A program made the position numbers and the translations under genes. A stretch of DNA of 64,000 bases, taken from assembly GCF_002980525.1 (NCBI RefSeq), contig NZ_PVBQ01000010.1:1-64000 (forward strand). Direction: 5' to 3'. Below are positions 42,040-50,127 of the stretch, in pieces. Source of the stretch: Sphingobacterium haloxyli (lineage in GTDB: Bacteria; Bacteroidota; Bacteroidia; Sphingobacteriales; Sphingobacteriaceae). Position 1 is the stretch's first letter. Each line of letters starts with the position of its first letter. The notes under the pieces were generated by a model that saw only the letters and a program-made list of their open reading frames with translations, was not told the origin of the DNA and searched no databases.

Positions 42040-43445
42040 TTCACTTTCCAGTAGCCTCCTGTTTTGGGGGCTCCTCTAAATTCTATTTTTCCTTCTTCTC
42101 GCAATTGTTTTAGCCAGCGTTCTATTGTTTTTTCGGGAATATTCATACTAGCCGCATAATGTGGCGTTCTCCTTCCTTGAATTTTTTCTATTAATTTCAG
42201 CAAATCATTTACTCCCTCATTTACTCCCTCATTTACTCCCTCATTTACTCCCTCATTTACACTGATATCTGAAACGCTTAGCGGAATTACTGTCTTGAAA
42301 ACATCTCCTTCGATAAAAAATGGATTTGTGCCGGGCGTATATATGGGTGCATATTTATATACATTGCGCACACCAGATCCTAATTCATCAACCCAACCGA
42401 TTTCCTTGAAAAAACGGGCAATAACCGGATTTTTGGGATATGGCGTAAAATTATTCGGATCAATGTTTCCGATACCTTGCGCACGATTCCAGTTTTCGGT
42501 GACAACTTGATCCTCTTCTATAATGAACTTCGCAGGATACGCATGTCCGAATTCCCGATGAATCAGTAAATTGCTGACAACCTCTCGAAACACCCGATCC
42601 CGCAGACTAACCCGCTGAACACCTTCCAGATAAAACTTATCTGGCAAATGTTTTTGAACAAAAGCCATCAATCGTTCATAGCTTGTAATCAGGTTACTGC
42701 GAATATCATCCCGATCATCATACCGATCGAGATTTTCTTTACGCAAAATCGCATCCGTTTTATGGTAAGGCAATACATTCAGCACCGTTTGCTCCGTCCC
42801 TAAAAGCAAAGCTGCTGCCAGTGTATATCCCTCTGCGCCTGTTTGCAGATCACGCTTGAACAATCCTGCTGAATGTAGCAGCTCTTCGTCGCTCATATGC
42901 TGCCATGGGTGATCTGCCCGCTCGTTTTTAGCTAATACCCTTACTTTTTCAAGAGTAGGTTTGTCTAGGTCGGTAATTCGCATGTAGGGAAAGACCTTGT
43001 TTTCAATAAACGTTGTTTGCTTACGGAGATATAACTGACTGACCCGGTCAGGGTATTTGGTGACGTCTAAATCGCCGTCTTCATTACGATCAAAGATTCG
43101 CCCTGTTACACTATGCACCTGAGAACTCTCCGGCACATATGCGTAAATAATCTGCTTGCCTTCTAGTTCTAGAATCGTTGCGGTAAGATAGCATGGTGGG
43201 TTCAGTTTATTTGGATTATTGGCATTAACGATTAAATTTTTCAGCACATCATCAATACAATCATCATAAATCCCCTCTATCACTCCCTTATCACTAACGC
43301 CTAAAAACAAATGCCCGCCATAACGGTTTAGGAATCCACAGACAGAATCAAACACATCTTTATTGAGTTCAAATTGGGATTTCTTGAACTCAACTTGGAG
43401 GCCTTCTCCTTGTTGTATTATATGTTTGATTTTGTCGCTGTTCAC
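42036..43445 (-). CDS. AlbA_2/Schlafen-type putative ATP-binding transcriptional regulator, copy 1
   Basis: A 469-residue paralogue of the next gene with the same plan. The AlbA_2 domain (about 10-130) holds GEGLQVEFKKSQFELNKDVF and NRYGGHLFLGVSDKGVIEGI. The ATP-binding-like domain (about 280-390) holds REVVSNLLIHREFGHAYPAK and FKEIGWVDELGSGVRNVYKY. A VNEG-repeat linker follows, then a winged helix (TPHYAASMNIPEKTIERWLK ending KTGGYWKVK). It starts six bases after the HTH regulator gene stop and overlaps copy 2 by four bases. Related proteins are annotated as transcriptional regulators or RecG-like helicases; no helicase motif is present here. Confidence 0.8.
   Translation of the reverse strand: MNSDKIKHIIQQGEGLQVEFKKSQFELNKDVFDSVCGFLNRYGGHLFLGVSDKGVIEGIYDDCIDDVLKNLIVNANNPNKLNPPCYLTATILELEGKQIIYAYVPESSQVHSVTGRIFDRNEDGDLDVTKYPDRVSQLYLRKQTTFIENKVFPYMRITDLDKPTLEKVRVLAKNERADHPWQHMSDEELLHSAGLFKRDLQTGAEGYTLAAALLLGTEQTVLNVLPYHKTDAILRKENLDRYDDRDDIRSNLITSYERLMAFVQKHLPDKFYLEGVQRVSLRDRVFREVVSNLLIHREFGHAYPAKFIIEEDQVVTENWNRAQGIGNIDPNNFTPYPKNPVIARFFKEIGWVDELGSGVRNVYKYAPIYTPGTNPFFIEGDVFKTVIPLSVSDISVNEGVNEGVNEGVNEGVNDLLKLIEKIQGRRTPHYAASMNIPEKTIERWLKQLREEGKIEFRGAPKTGGYWKVK
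42205..42260 (-). repeat. 12-base tandem repeat encoding the VNEG linker
   Basis: Four perfect copies of TCATTTACTCCC (plus strand) and a partial fifth. They encode Val-Asn-Glu-Gly repeats between the ATP-binding-like domain and the winged helix. The perfect identity at DNA level suggests recent copy-number change. Confidence 0.9.
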
Positions 43446-43451
43446 GTTTCC

Positions 43452-43955
43452 TTATTTTTTATACACCACAATGTAACTTCCACTTGTGGGCTTTTCAAAA
43501 TACAGTTCGATTTTCTTATCAATCAATTTCTCCGTTTTTTCAACGACATTCTGCAAGTAATCTGTATCCAATGTATCGCCCAGCACAACCAATTCGACCT
43601 GATCTGACTCCTGTCCTTTGGCGTATGCGCCCACGAGCATAACCTCATGCACATCACCTGCACGCTCCATGACTTGATCGACTACTTTATCGACACCTAA
43701 AAAAGAATGCACTAACCGCTGAACGGGATTGAATAGGGGATGTTGGGTGTTGGCTTGGTACAGTACCTTCTTCTGCTCCTGCTTCCGCTCCAGAAAGCCC
43801 GCTTCTGTTAATTGATTGAGCTCTTTGCGGATAGCATTGGTGGATTCGTCGAATTCTTCAGCGATACCGCGCAGATAGCCCGTATTGCCCGCCGACACAA
43901 AAAATTTGATCAGTAGTTTTAATCTTGTTTTGGAAGTGATTAACGCACCTAACAT
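43452..43955 (-). CDS. Winged-helix regulator fused to a degenerate nucleotidyltransferase domain
   Basis: A 167-residue protein, first gene of the EPS operon. The N-terminal winged helix (about 1-75; TSKTRLKLLIKFFVSAGNTG, AIRKELNQLTEAGFLERKQE) looks ArsR/MarR-like. The C-terminal part has VMLVGAYAKGQESDQVELVV, which is recognisable as a Pol-beta-type nucleotidyltransferase GSYARG...SDIDL motif. Here the Ser of GS is Ala and the second catalytic Asp is Glu, so it is probably inactive or a sensor. Genes of this type are often first in Bacteroidota exopolysaccharide clusters. It has its own promoter just upstream (43978-44008) and a short leader. Confidence 0.78.
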   Translation of the reverse strand: MLGALITSKTRLKLLIKFFVSAGNTGYLRGIAEEFDESTNAIRKELNQLTEAGFLERKQEQKKVLYQANTQHPLFNPVQRLVHSFLGVDKVVDQVMERAGDVHEVMLVGAYAKGQESDQVELVVLGDTLDTDYLQNVVEKTEKLIDKKIELYFEKPTSGSYIVVYKK

Positions 43956-43977
43956 AGATTTGAAATAGATTGAGCAA

Positions 43978-44008
43978 CAAAGGTACTCGATACATTTCTA
44001 AAATCCAA
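43978..44008 (-). promoter_or_regulatory. Promoter of the EPS operon
   Basis: On the minus strand, TTG (complement of 44006-44008) is followed after 20 bases by TACCTTTG (complement of 43978-43985). This matches the Bacteroidota -33/-7 consensus with correct spacing. It lies 22 bases before the regulator ATG and after the AbiE gene stop, so it should drive the whole exopolysaccharide operon. Confidence 0.65.
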
Positions 44009-44020
44009 GTTATTATTTTG

Positions 44021-44893
44021 TTAACTGTTTTTTGCATCCGCGCCGCTAAACCTTAGTTTTTCCGTTAGTTGAAGAAAGTATCTACTGTCCCAGATTTCCA
44101 AAACAGCTGCATCCTTCACGAAACGTACCACATCAGCTCGAATATGATCAAAATTCGCTGTCTCTATTTTTGTTCTCAAAAGTTCCAAGATCTGCACATT
44201 TGAAATAGATTCGCTGTTCCAGTCCCCAGACTCCTGAGCCCTACTTAAAAAATGCTCGGTACTTAATGGAACGCCCTTTTTGATATACCATTCCAGATCA
44301 TACCAATCTCTCCCCTTAACCCGGTTCTTCCATTTACGGAACAAAAGCGCATGCATCTTCCCCGCAAATAGGCTCGGAAGATCGAAACTTTTTATATAAA
44401 AAGAAAATGGACGAATCAGCAATTTCTCTTCCGTACGGAATCCCAATGGAGGTTTGCGGTCTATTTCAATCTTGATTTTGACAGGGGGTAAATGATGCAC
44501 GCCCATTTCCGGCAAAATGTTCTCCAGAACGAGTTCCTTCCAAACCGTGTCAGACTTCAGGAATGCAGAATCCACATTCGATTGGATGGATTTTTGCTTC
44601 TCTTTGATATTTACCGTTATTCCAAGAGCAGAAAACTCCGCTACTACCCCATCAAAATAATGCTCCAATGAAAATGTTGAGTCGACTTCAAGCAACGAAA
44701 AATCAAGATCTTCGGAGTACCTGTCCAAACCATATAGAATACGAAGCGCCGTACCGCCGTAAAACGCCGCCTTCTCAAAAAAACCTGTTCGTTCCAAACC
44801 GGCAAGTGCAATTTCCTGCATAATCTCCCGCAAGGCATTAAATGCATCCTGTTGATTTTGGGGATTATAATCGTCTATCCATTCTTTTATCAT
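44021..44893 (-). CDS. abiEii: AbiEii nucleotidyltransferase toxin
   Basis: A 290-residue toxin of the type IV-like AbiE system. The nucleotidyltransferase core is intact: FYGGTALRILYGLDRYSEDLDFSLLE at about 45-70 as a whole, with the catalytic pair Asp62 and Asp64 and the GG and R.SEDLDF elements. KSFDLPSLFAGKMHALLFRK and RVKGRDWYDLEWYIKKG follow, as usual in AbiEii. AbiE systems stop growth of phage-infected cells. The gene overlaps the antitoxin gene by four bases (ATGA). Length is near the family norm. Confidence 0.9.
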   Translation of the reverse strand: MIKEWIDDYNPQNQQDAFNALREIMQEIALAGLERTGFFEKAAFYGGTALRILYGLDRYSEDLDFSLLEVDSTFSLEHYFDGVVAEFSALGITVNIKEKQKSIQSNVDSAFLKSDTVWKELVLENILPEMGVHHLPPVKIKIEIDRKPPLGFRTEEKLLIRPFSFYIKSFDLPSLFAGKMHALLFRKWKNRVKGRDWYDLEWYIKKGVPLSTEHFLSRAQESGDWNSESISNVQILELLRTKIETANFDHIRADVVRFVKDAAVLEIWDSRYFLQLTEKLRFSGADAKNS

Positions 44894-45528
44894 AATAGAG
44901 CGAGTGTTTTTACAAGGGTTTCGAGACTCGTGCGTTTAGGTGCATATTGTAGCCAGTTTCTCATTTCTGCAACATTCAGCTTCCTTAAATTGTCTTCATC
45001 TATCCGCATATCCTCTATCAAAAATTCCGTTACTTGTTTAGCGCTTCTCAAAAGTAGCCCGTGTGTGGTGATGATCTTGTCACAAATAGCTTTCTCGGGA
45101 GAAGCGATCAGGGCAACCTGTTTTTCTTTTAACGTAACTTGTTTTATTCCCAATGAATAATAGGGCTTGACCAGATGTCTGTAGGTAAATCGGCCGATAG
45201 CCGTTTCGTATTTTTTTGACGTCTTCGTCGTCATCGAAGCAATTTCGTAAACCCGCTCGGGGATGAACCCCCAATGGGATAATGCGGACTCTAACGAAAC
45301 ATAACTAGGTCCCCATAGATGATTGGCAACTAAAAAAGGCTCCGTTACGTAAAAGCCACGCTTGCCCATGGGGATATACAACCCATTTTTCAAGATAGTC
45401 AGCATACCGGCCTTTGCCAATTCGCTTATTTTGTCGTTCGGTCGCTTGTAGTCCTTAAGCAATTCCAACATGACATGCCTGGAAAGAGGCGCCGCAGCAT
45501 ACTTTTCTATATCTTCACGGAGGTCCAT
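44890..45528 (-). CDS. abiEi: AbiEi antitoxin, DNA-binding
   Basis: A 212-residue antitoxin. An N-terminal winged helix (about 20-65; NDKISELAKAGMLTILKNGL) is followed by YIPMGKRGFYVTEPFLVANH and SYVSLESALSHWGFIPE, the family hallmark. YRHLVKPYYSLGIKQVTLKE and SPEKAICDKIITTHG come next. AbiEi proteins repress their own promoter by binding inverted repeats. An inverted repeat lies 20-42 bases upstream of this start (45548-45570). It precedes and overlaps the toxin gene. Confidence 0.9.
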   Translation of the reverse strand: MDLREDIEKYAAAPLSRHVMLELLKDYKRPNDKISELAKAGMLTILKNGLYIPMGKRGFYVTEPFLVANHLWGPSYVSLESALSHWGFIPERVYEIASMTTKTSKKYETAIGRFTYRHLVKPYYSLGIKQVTLKEKQVALIASPEKAICDKIITTHGLLLRSAKQVTEFLIEDMRIDEDNLRKLNVAEMRNWLQYAPKRTSLETLVKTLALL

Positions 45529-45547
45529 TTCGTAAAATATTTACTCA

Positions 45548-45570
45548 AAAATCGGAAAAAATCCGATTTT
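45548..45570. promoter_or_regulatory. Inverted repeat upstream of abiEi, candidate operator
   Basis: AAAATCGGA and its complement TCCGATTTT flank five A bases. The site lies in the leader just before the antitoxin gene, where an AbiEi dimer is expected to bind. It could alternatively act as a hairpin in the mRNA. Confidence 0.5.
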
Positions 45571-45592
45571 ATACAAATAATATTACATAATA

Positions 45593-46075
45593 TTAATAGA
45601 CAACATCGTCTTTGCGACGCGCCGGCTGTAGCACATACGGAATACGCGCCTTAAATGGCTTGACCTCATTTTCTTTATCCGTTATCGATCCTTTTAGGAT
45701 GATGTGTACTTGCTTTCCCTCCAATCGGTGTAGGCTGTGACGACTTATCCGGAAACGTGCCGACAGGAGCTGACTCGTGTCGCTATTCCCTTTGAAATAT
45801 AATTGGTCAAACACAGGCACGTGGAAAACGCTGTGGCTAAAAGCAACGTCTTTAATAACGATCCCTTTGATATGGTCTGCACTCTTGCGCAAGTTGATCA
45901 TAACGCTGCCATGGCGCATTTGATCATGCGAACTCTTCGATTCCTGAAATTGCACCGTGACATCCATATCCATAAAGCGCTTGTAGCGTTGGTATTTTCG
46001 TCTCTCGTTGACGAGGAGTAAGAAAATCAGCAGCAGCGCGAGCACGGCGAGCACTGGATAGATTAAGGAGTTCAT
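45593..46075 (-). CDS. Membrane-anchored hypothetical protein
   Basis: A 160-residue protein with one N-terminal membrane helix (LIYPVLAVLALLLIFLLLVN) followed directly by a basic RRKYQRYKR stretch. The beta-rich soluble part has HGSVMINLRKSADHIKGIVI, VFHVPVFDQLYFKG and LEGKQVHIILKGS. The positive-inside rule puts the soluble domain in the cytoplasm. I do not recognise the family. It stands between the AbiE pair and the glycoside hydrolase locus and is separated from both by about 60 and 150 bases. No operon partner is clear. Confidence 0.65.
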   Translation of the reverse strand: MNSLIYPVLAVLALLLIFLLLVNERRKYQRYKRFMDMDVTVQFQESKSSHDQMRHGSVMINLRKSADHIKGIVIKDVAFSHSVFHVPVFDQLYFKGNSDTSQLLSARFRISRHSLHRLEGKQVHIILKGSITDKENEVKPFKARIPYVLQPARRKDDVVY

Positions 46076-46170
46076 AGTATCATTCTTGTAACCAATATAT
46101 TACAACAAAATAACGACAAATATTTGATAAAGAACGGAAGCAAAAGCAGAATTAACAATAAGTTCAAACT

Positions 46171-46205
46171 AAAAAAAGGCCGCCCCCTAATTAGGAGACC
46201 GCCTT
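46171..46205 (-). terminator. Terminator of the first SusCD operon
   Basis: On the minus strand, AAGGCGGTCTCCTAATTAGG pairs with the following GGGGCGGCC through a G/C-rich stem with two mismatches around CCTAATTAGG. It ends in seven T bases and lies 17 bases after the glycoside hydrolase stop. Confidence 0.85.
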
Positions 46206-46221
46206 GCAATATGTAGACATT

Positions 46222-47361
46222 TTATTTTGCTCCTGTTAGGGATTTGATGAGCGCTGTCTCTGCGGGGTCGTAAGGGCTTCCGTCGCTTCTCAGTACTTCA
46301 TGGAACCAAACGGGTGGCTCATCGGTATAGGTCTTCGTCCACGAGTCCCATGGAAACTTAGTCTGGGTCTTCCCATCAACAAACCCCCAGTTAATCATAC
46401 CGACGTTATATTTTTTCGCAATGGGTAAAAATCCTGCAAATGTACTGCCGTTAGGCCTAGCCATATATTCTGTACAGAGAATAGGTTTTTCATAACGCTG
46501 CAACCATTGGATCAGTTGTTCGAATTCCTCGGGGCTACCGTAGTTGTGAAAGGTAATGATATCGGATTCTGCTACTTGCAGTTTCTCGATAGGTTTCATT
46601 TTTTCTTCTGAGGACCAATCGCCCGACCAGACGCCAGAAGTAATGGGCTGCGAGGGATTGACTGATCTTGCCCACGCAAAAGATTGCCGAAGCAGGGGAA
46701 GGACGAGATCGACCTTGTCTGGTGTTTCTATCTTTTCATACGATGGTCCCGTCATGTTATCGGGTTCGTTCCAGATATCCCATCCGAGCACCCGCTCGTC
46801 GTTCGCAAACCTTTTTATGACCCCTTTGACGTAACGCTCCAGCCGCGGATATTGTGTCGAGTCTTTTAAGGCCAGTTGTCCTGGACTTTGTACCCAGCCC
46901 GAATTGTGTGTAAACGGTGTTGGTTCTCTTTGTTTACCTAATTCAAAGAACGGATCCCAGCAGGAATCGAAAATAACCAATAATGTTTTGATGTGATGCT
47001 TGTCTGCCAATGACAGAAAATGATCGATTCTGTTAAGAAAGCCGGTGGAGTCTTGCTCGTACAAGGCGTCGTGTAAATAAACGCGGACGGTGTTCATGCC
47101 TAATTCTGACGCCCAGCCAAGTTCGCGATCAATGGTTACGGAATCATAGGTTTCTTCCTGCCACATCTCCAGCTGGTTAATGGCGGTACTTGGCGTAAAA
47201 TTCGGGCCGACTAGCCATTCTTGATCGTTATACCAAGCGTTGGCCTGTTCCTTGGTCCAGATTTGTCGATCCGAATCGGTTTCTTGTTTTCGTGTTTCCG
47301 TACAACTGCCCAGCAGTATACTGACAAAGAGTGAGATAAAAATAAGCCTGTTTTTCTGCAT
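46222..47361 (-). CDS. Clan GH-A glycoside hydrolase lipoprotein (GH5-like)
   Basis: A 379-residue lipoprotein (lipobox LLGSC near residue 20). The TIM-barrel hydrolase has ELGMNTVRVYLHDALYEQDS, FDSCWDPFFELGKQREPTPF and the acid/base Glu in GWDIWNEPDN. DIITFHNYGSPEEFEQLIQW and the nucleophile Glu in KPILCTEYMARPNGS follow. These two glutamates after strands 4 and 7 define clan GH-A retaining enzymes (GH5, GH2-like, GH39 and relatives). The exact family and substrate are not certain. Probably on the cell surface, where it cuts the polysaccharide taken up by the adjacent SusCD. Last gene of that operon. Confidence 0.82.
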   Translation of the reverse strand: MQKNRLIFISLFVSILLGSCTETRKQETDSDRQIWTKEQANAWYNDQEWLVGPNFTPSTAINQLEMWQEETYDSVTIDRELGWASELGMNTVRVYLHDALYEQDSTGFLNRIDHFLSLADKHHIKTLLVIFDSCWDPFFELGKQREPTPFTHNSGWVQSPGQLALKDSTQYPRLERYVKGVIKRFANDERVLGWDIWNEPDNMTGPSYEKIETPDKVDLVLPLLRQSFAWARSVNPSQPITSGVWSGDWSSEEKMKPIEKLQVAESDIITFHNYGSPEEFEQLIQWLQRYEKPILCTEYMARPNGSTFAGFLPIAKKYNVGMINWGFVDGKTQTKFPWDSWTKTYTDEPPVWFHEVLRSDGSPYDPAETALIKSLTGAK

Positions 47362-47379
47362 GATTTTAATTTAATAGTG

Positions 47380-48582
47380 CTATTGTTTTGTATTGTTGAT
47401 GAGTTTTCCCTTGATCATCCAGACTTCCGTATTGCCGGCCGGTCCATAGGCGTTCGTGCTGGTTACCGCAATGATCGTATTATCGTTCAGTACCGTTATG
47501 CTGTTCCATAAGCAAGATTTATTGCTTGGAATCGAGAAAGGGGCAGACTTGCTCGTAAAGTTTTTGGCCTGATCGTCCCCAACCACGACTTTCATGTCGG
47601 CAAAATTCATATCGTTGGTACGCCCTTCCGTGCCCTGATATGCCAAGATGGTCTTCCCAGTGCTCAACTGCCGGATATACGGTGCTCCTGCATAGATTTC
47701 GTTGGCGACGGGCTGCAGCAGTGCGTAGTGTCGGTTGGGGCTTTCGGCCCCAATCGTCGTTGCCCAGTTTTCTTCTAGGCTGTTTCGCAGGGTGTACGGC
47801 TTAAAAGCTTGAATAGCGTTATCTTCTATAGCAACAACAATGTCCTTCCCATTATTCAGTAATAAGGGAACGGGCATCCCGTCTCTTCTGCCTGGGCGGA
47901 AGCTCACGATAGTTGGGTCGGCGCTCCAAGTTTCGCCGTCATCCTGCGAGCGGATCATGGAGATATTTTGTTCATTGGACTGGGTATAAGGCCCTTCGTT
48001 GGCAAAAAAGAGCTGTATTTCACCGCTAGGCAATTGAACGGCCGCTGGCTCCCAACAGCCATTCTCGAACTCGTGGCCAGCTTCGTATAACACCTGCTCG
48101 TCTGTCCAGGTTTGCCCGGCGTCCGTACTTTTCTTTATTCGTATATCGAATTTTCGTTCGGGAGAAATCTCGAATGGCCTGCCGTTATAGAGCGCCAATA
48201 GGGTTTTCCGATCATTTAACAGCAGCATATCAGGCACACACATATTCCTTCCCTCGCCCCGCGCCGCAACCACTACGGGTGCTGACCAGCTATTGCCTAG
48301 GTCGTTACTTTTTACCGACACGACGTTGCCGTCAGCTTCGTAGATGCCCAATAAGGATTGGTCGGGCAGCTGAATAATCCGGCCGTAGCCTGCATACCGT
48401 GTGTTGTTTCCGGAAGATACCTTCCTTCGCGTCTGTTGATCCCACTGAATATACGTTTCCTCTTGATCTGGCGGCTCGGGGGGAAGCGGCAGCTGAGTTG
48501 GATTATCTTTTGCGCATGCTACGATGGCAAGAAATAGGAAGGCGTTCTGAACGAGGCGTCTGAATAAAATGCAATAAGTCAT
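47380..48582 (-). CDS. Sialidase-fold (BNR/Asp-box) hydrolase lipoprotein
   Basis: A 400-residue lipoprotein (lipobox ending VAC, then KDNPTQLPLPPEPP linker). The six-bladed propeller has three clear Asp-boxes: SNDLGNSWS, STDAGQTWT and SQDDGETWS. YGRIIQLPDQSLLGIYEADG at the first blade resembles GH93 exo-arabinanases and related proteins; I see no RIP motif as in GH33 sialidases. Candidate functions are exo-acting arabinanase or a sialidase-fold glycosidase, and I cannot choose between them. Encoded between SusD and the GH-A enzyme with 17-18 base gaps. Confidence 0.75.
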   Translation of the reverse strand: MTYCILFRRLVQNAFLFLAIVACAKDNPTQLPLPPEPPDQEETYIQWDQQTRRKVSSGNNTRYAGYGRIIQLPDQSLLGIYEADGNVVSVKSNDLGNSWSAPVVVAARGEGRNMCVPDMLLLNDRKTLLALYNGRPFEISPERKFDIRIKKSTDAGQTWTDEQVLYEAGHEFENGCWEPAAVQLPSGEIQLFFANEGPYTQSNEQNISMIRSQDDGETWSADPTIVSFRPGRRDGMPVPLLLNNGKDIVVAIEDNAIQAFKPYTLRNSLEENWATTIGAESPNRHYALLQPVANEIYAGAPYIRQLSTGKTILAYQGTEGRTNDMNFADMKVVVGDDQAKNFTSKSAPFSIPSNKSCLWNSITVLNDNTIIAVTSTNAYGPAGNTEVWMIKGKLINNTKQ

Positions 48583-48600
48583 AGTTGTATCGAAAAGCTT

Positions 48601-50124
48601 TTAGTAATGTGGGTTTTGAGTAAGATTGGGATTGTTGGCTACTTCTACTTCGGGTAACGGCAAGCGTATGGATTTGTCCAACACAAAGTTGTTGAAATCT
48701 GGGTCACGCTGGGCCACGCGATCGATACCCGCTTGGGTTTCTAAATCTCCCCAGCGCTTTAAGTCTGCCCAGCGCACACTTTCGCCACATAGCTCTAACG
48801 CCCTTTCCATTTTCAACCGTTCTCTAAAGCGATCCTTATCGTTCCCAATGGTGGGATGCGTGGTTGCCAAGGGCGCTAGGTTTACGCGCGTGCGTACCCG
48901 ATCCACATAAGGATAGGCACTGGCCGTTTGGTCAAGTTCATTCAGCACTTCGGCATATAATAGCAATATATCCGCAAATCGAATGATTCGGTTATTGACT
49001 TCGTTAAAATAGTCGTCGTGGTTCTGTTTGTAATCCCGAGCATATTTTCGGAACCAGGCTTCGTCGGCATTCCACTCCCAACTTCTACCGTATACTTTGT
49101 CCCCAAAATCTGCTTCTAAATCTGGGTAAAACAGGGAATAGCGCAAACGGGGGTCAATTTCGCCATTCACGGTTTTCTCTTTCTTAAACTCCGTGACCAA
49201 CCAGTAGCGCGCTTGTCCGTCTGACCAGCCAATCGATCGGGGTGCAAAAAACTGAGCCCGGTTGGTACTCATCGTGGAGCTCGGAATATCGCCCTCGGCG
49301 GTTTTGTTCGCATCGGAAAACTGGATTTCGAAAACGGATTCTTTGTTGTTTTCATTTTCCGCACGGAAGTTATCCTTGTAGTCTACTAGATCGTAATAGG
49401 GCACTCCTTCGCCGGTGATAAAATAGTCTAAAGCTGATTTTGCCTCGTTCCATTTGTGCTGCTGCATATAGGTTTTCCCCAGCAGCGCCAACGCAGAACC
49501 TTTGGTGGGCCGGCCGATATCATTCCCTGTCCACTGCATGGGTAATGATTGAGCGGCTTCGGACAGATCCGCCTCGACCTGCGCCCAGACTTCCGCTAAT
49601 GTACTGGCCTCCGGCATATCCGTCGGGCTTTGCAAGGTGGTGACAATCGGGAAGTTCTCCCATAGCAACGCCGCATAATAATAGTAAAACCCGCGAAGGA
49701 ATTTGGCCTCGGCCAAAAGCTGTGTTTTCTTATGCTCATCGGCAAATTCAATAGTCGGTACATGGGTCAATACTTGGTTACACCGAAATATCGCTTTATA
49801 GGTATCCTTATACGTGATGACATTGCCTTCAAAAAAATTGTAATTAACATACTGAAACCGCGTCCAGTCCGCCAGTTCTATCCAAGGACTTTTGCTAAAG
49901 CCTTCATCGGAAGTGAGATCTAAGCGGAAATAGATCCACCGAGACCAGTTTCCGGGCTGGTAAAACATGTGGTAAATGGCATTTACCCCACGCTGTGCAT
50001 CGGATTCTGTAATCCAAAATTGTTCTTCGGTGAGGGTATTGGGATTGTCCTGATCGAGCAAACTCTTATCGCACGAAATCAAACTGGACACTGTTATGAA
50101 GAGGATAAATATGCTATTTTTCAT
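48601..50124 (-). CDS. SusD/RagB-family nutrient-binding lipoprotein, first pair
   Basis: A 507-residue surface lipoprotein (LISCDKSLLDQDNPN) that captures glycans and acts as the lid of the SusC barrel. TEEQFWITESDAQRGVNAIY (about 38-57), a helical TPR-like region (LLAEAKFLRGFYYYYAALLW; KGSALALLGKTYMQQHKWNE) and RFADILLLYAEVLNEL follow. RERLKMERALELCGESVRWA with DLKRWGDL and a C-terminal LTQNPHY complete the family order. Three bases separate it from susC. Length normal. Confidence 0.94.
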   Translation of the reverse strand: MKNSIFILFITVSSLISCDKSLLDQDNPNTLTEEQFWITESDAQRGVNAIYHMFYQPGNWSRWIYFRLDLTSDEGFSKSPWIELADWTRFQYVNYNFFEGNVITYKDTYKAIFRCNQVLTHVPTIEFADEHKKTQLLAEAKFLRGFYYYYAALLWENFPIVTTLQSPTDMPEASTLAEVWAQVEADLSEAAQSLPMQWTGNDIGRPTKGSALALLGKTYMQQHKWNEAKSALDYFITGEGVPYYDLVDYKDNFRAENENNKESVFEIQFSDANKTAEGDIPSSTMSTNRAQFFAPRSIGWSDGQARYWLVTEFKKEKTVNGEIDPRLRYSLFYPDLEADFGDKVYGRSWEWNADEAWFRKYARDYKQNHDDYFNEVNNRIIRFADILLLYAEVLNELDQTASAYPYVDRVRTRVNLAPLATTHPTIGNDKDRFRERLKMERALELCGESVRWADLKRWGDLETQAGIDRVAQRDPDFNNFVLDKSIRLPLPEVEVANNPNLTQNPHY

Positions 50125-50127
50125 CTT

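Noticed and set aside
40834-42260. 12-base tandem repeats as a CRISPR array
   Set aside because: Units are contiguous without spacers and lie in frame inside two protein genes.
40636-43445. RecG-like helicases
   Set aside because: Such proteins are sometimes so named, but no helicase Walker motifs are present; the visible domains are AlbA_2, a GHKL-like fold and a winged helix.
47380-48582. True GH33 sialidase
   Set aside because: Asp-boxes are present but the RIP motif and the sialidase Arg triad context are not apparent, and no sialic acid catabolism genes lie nearby.
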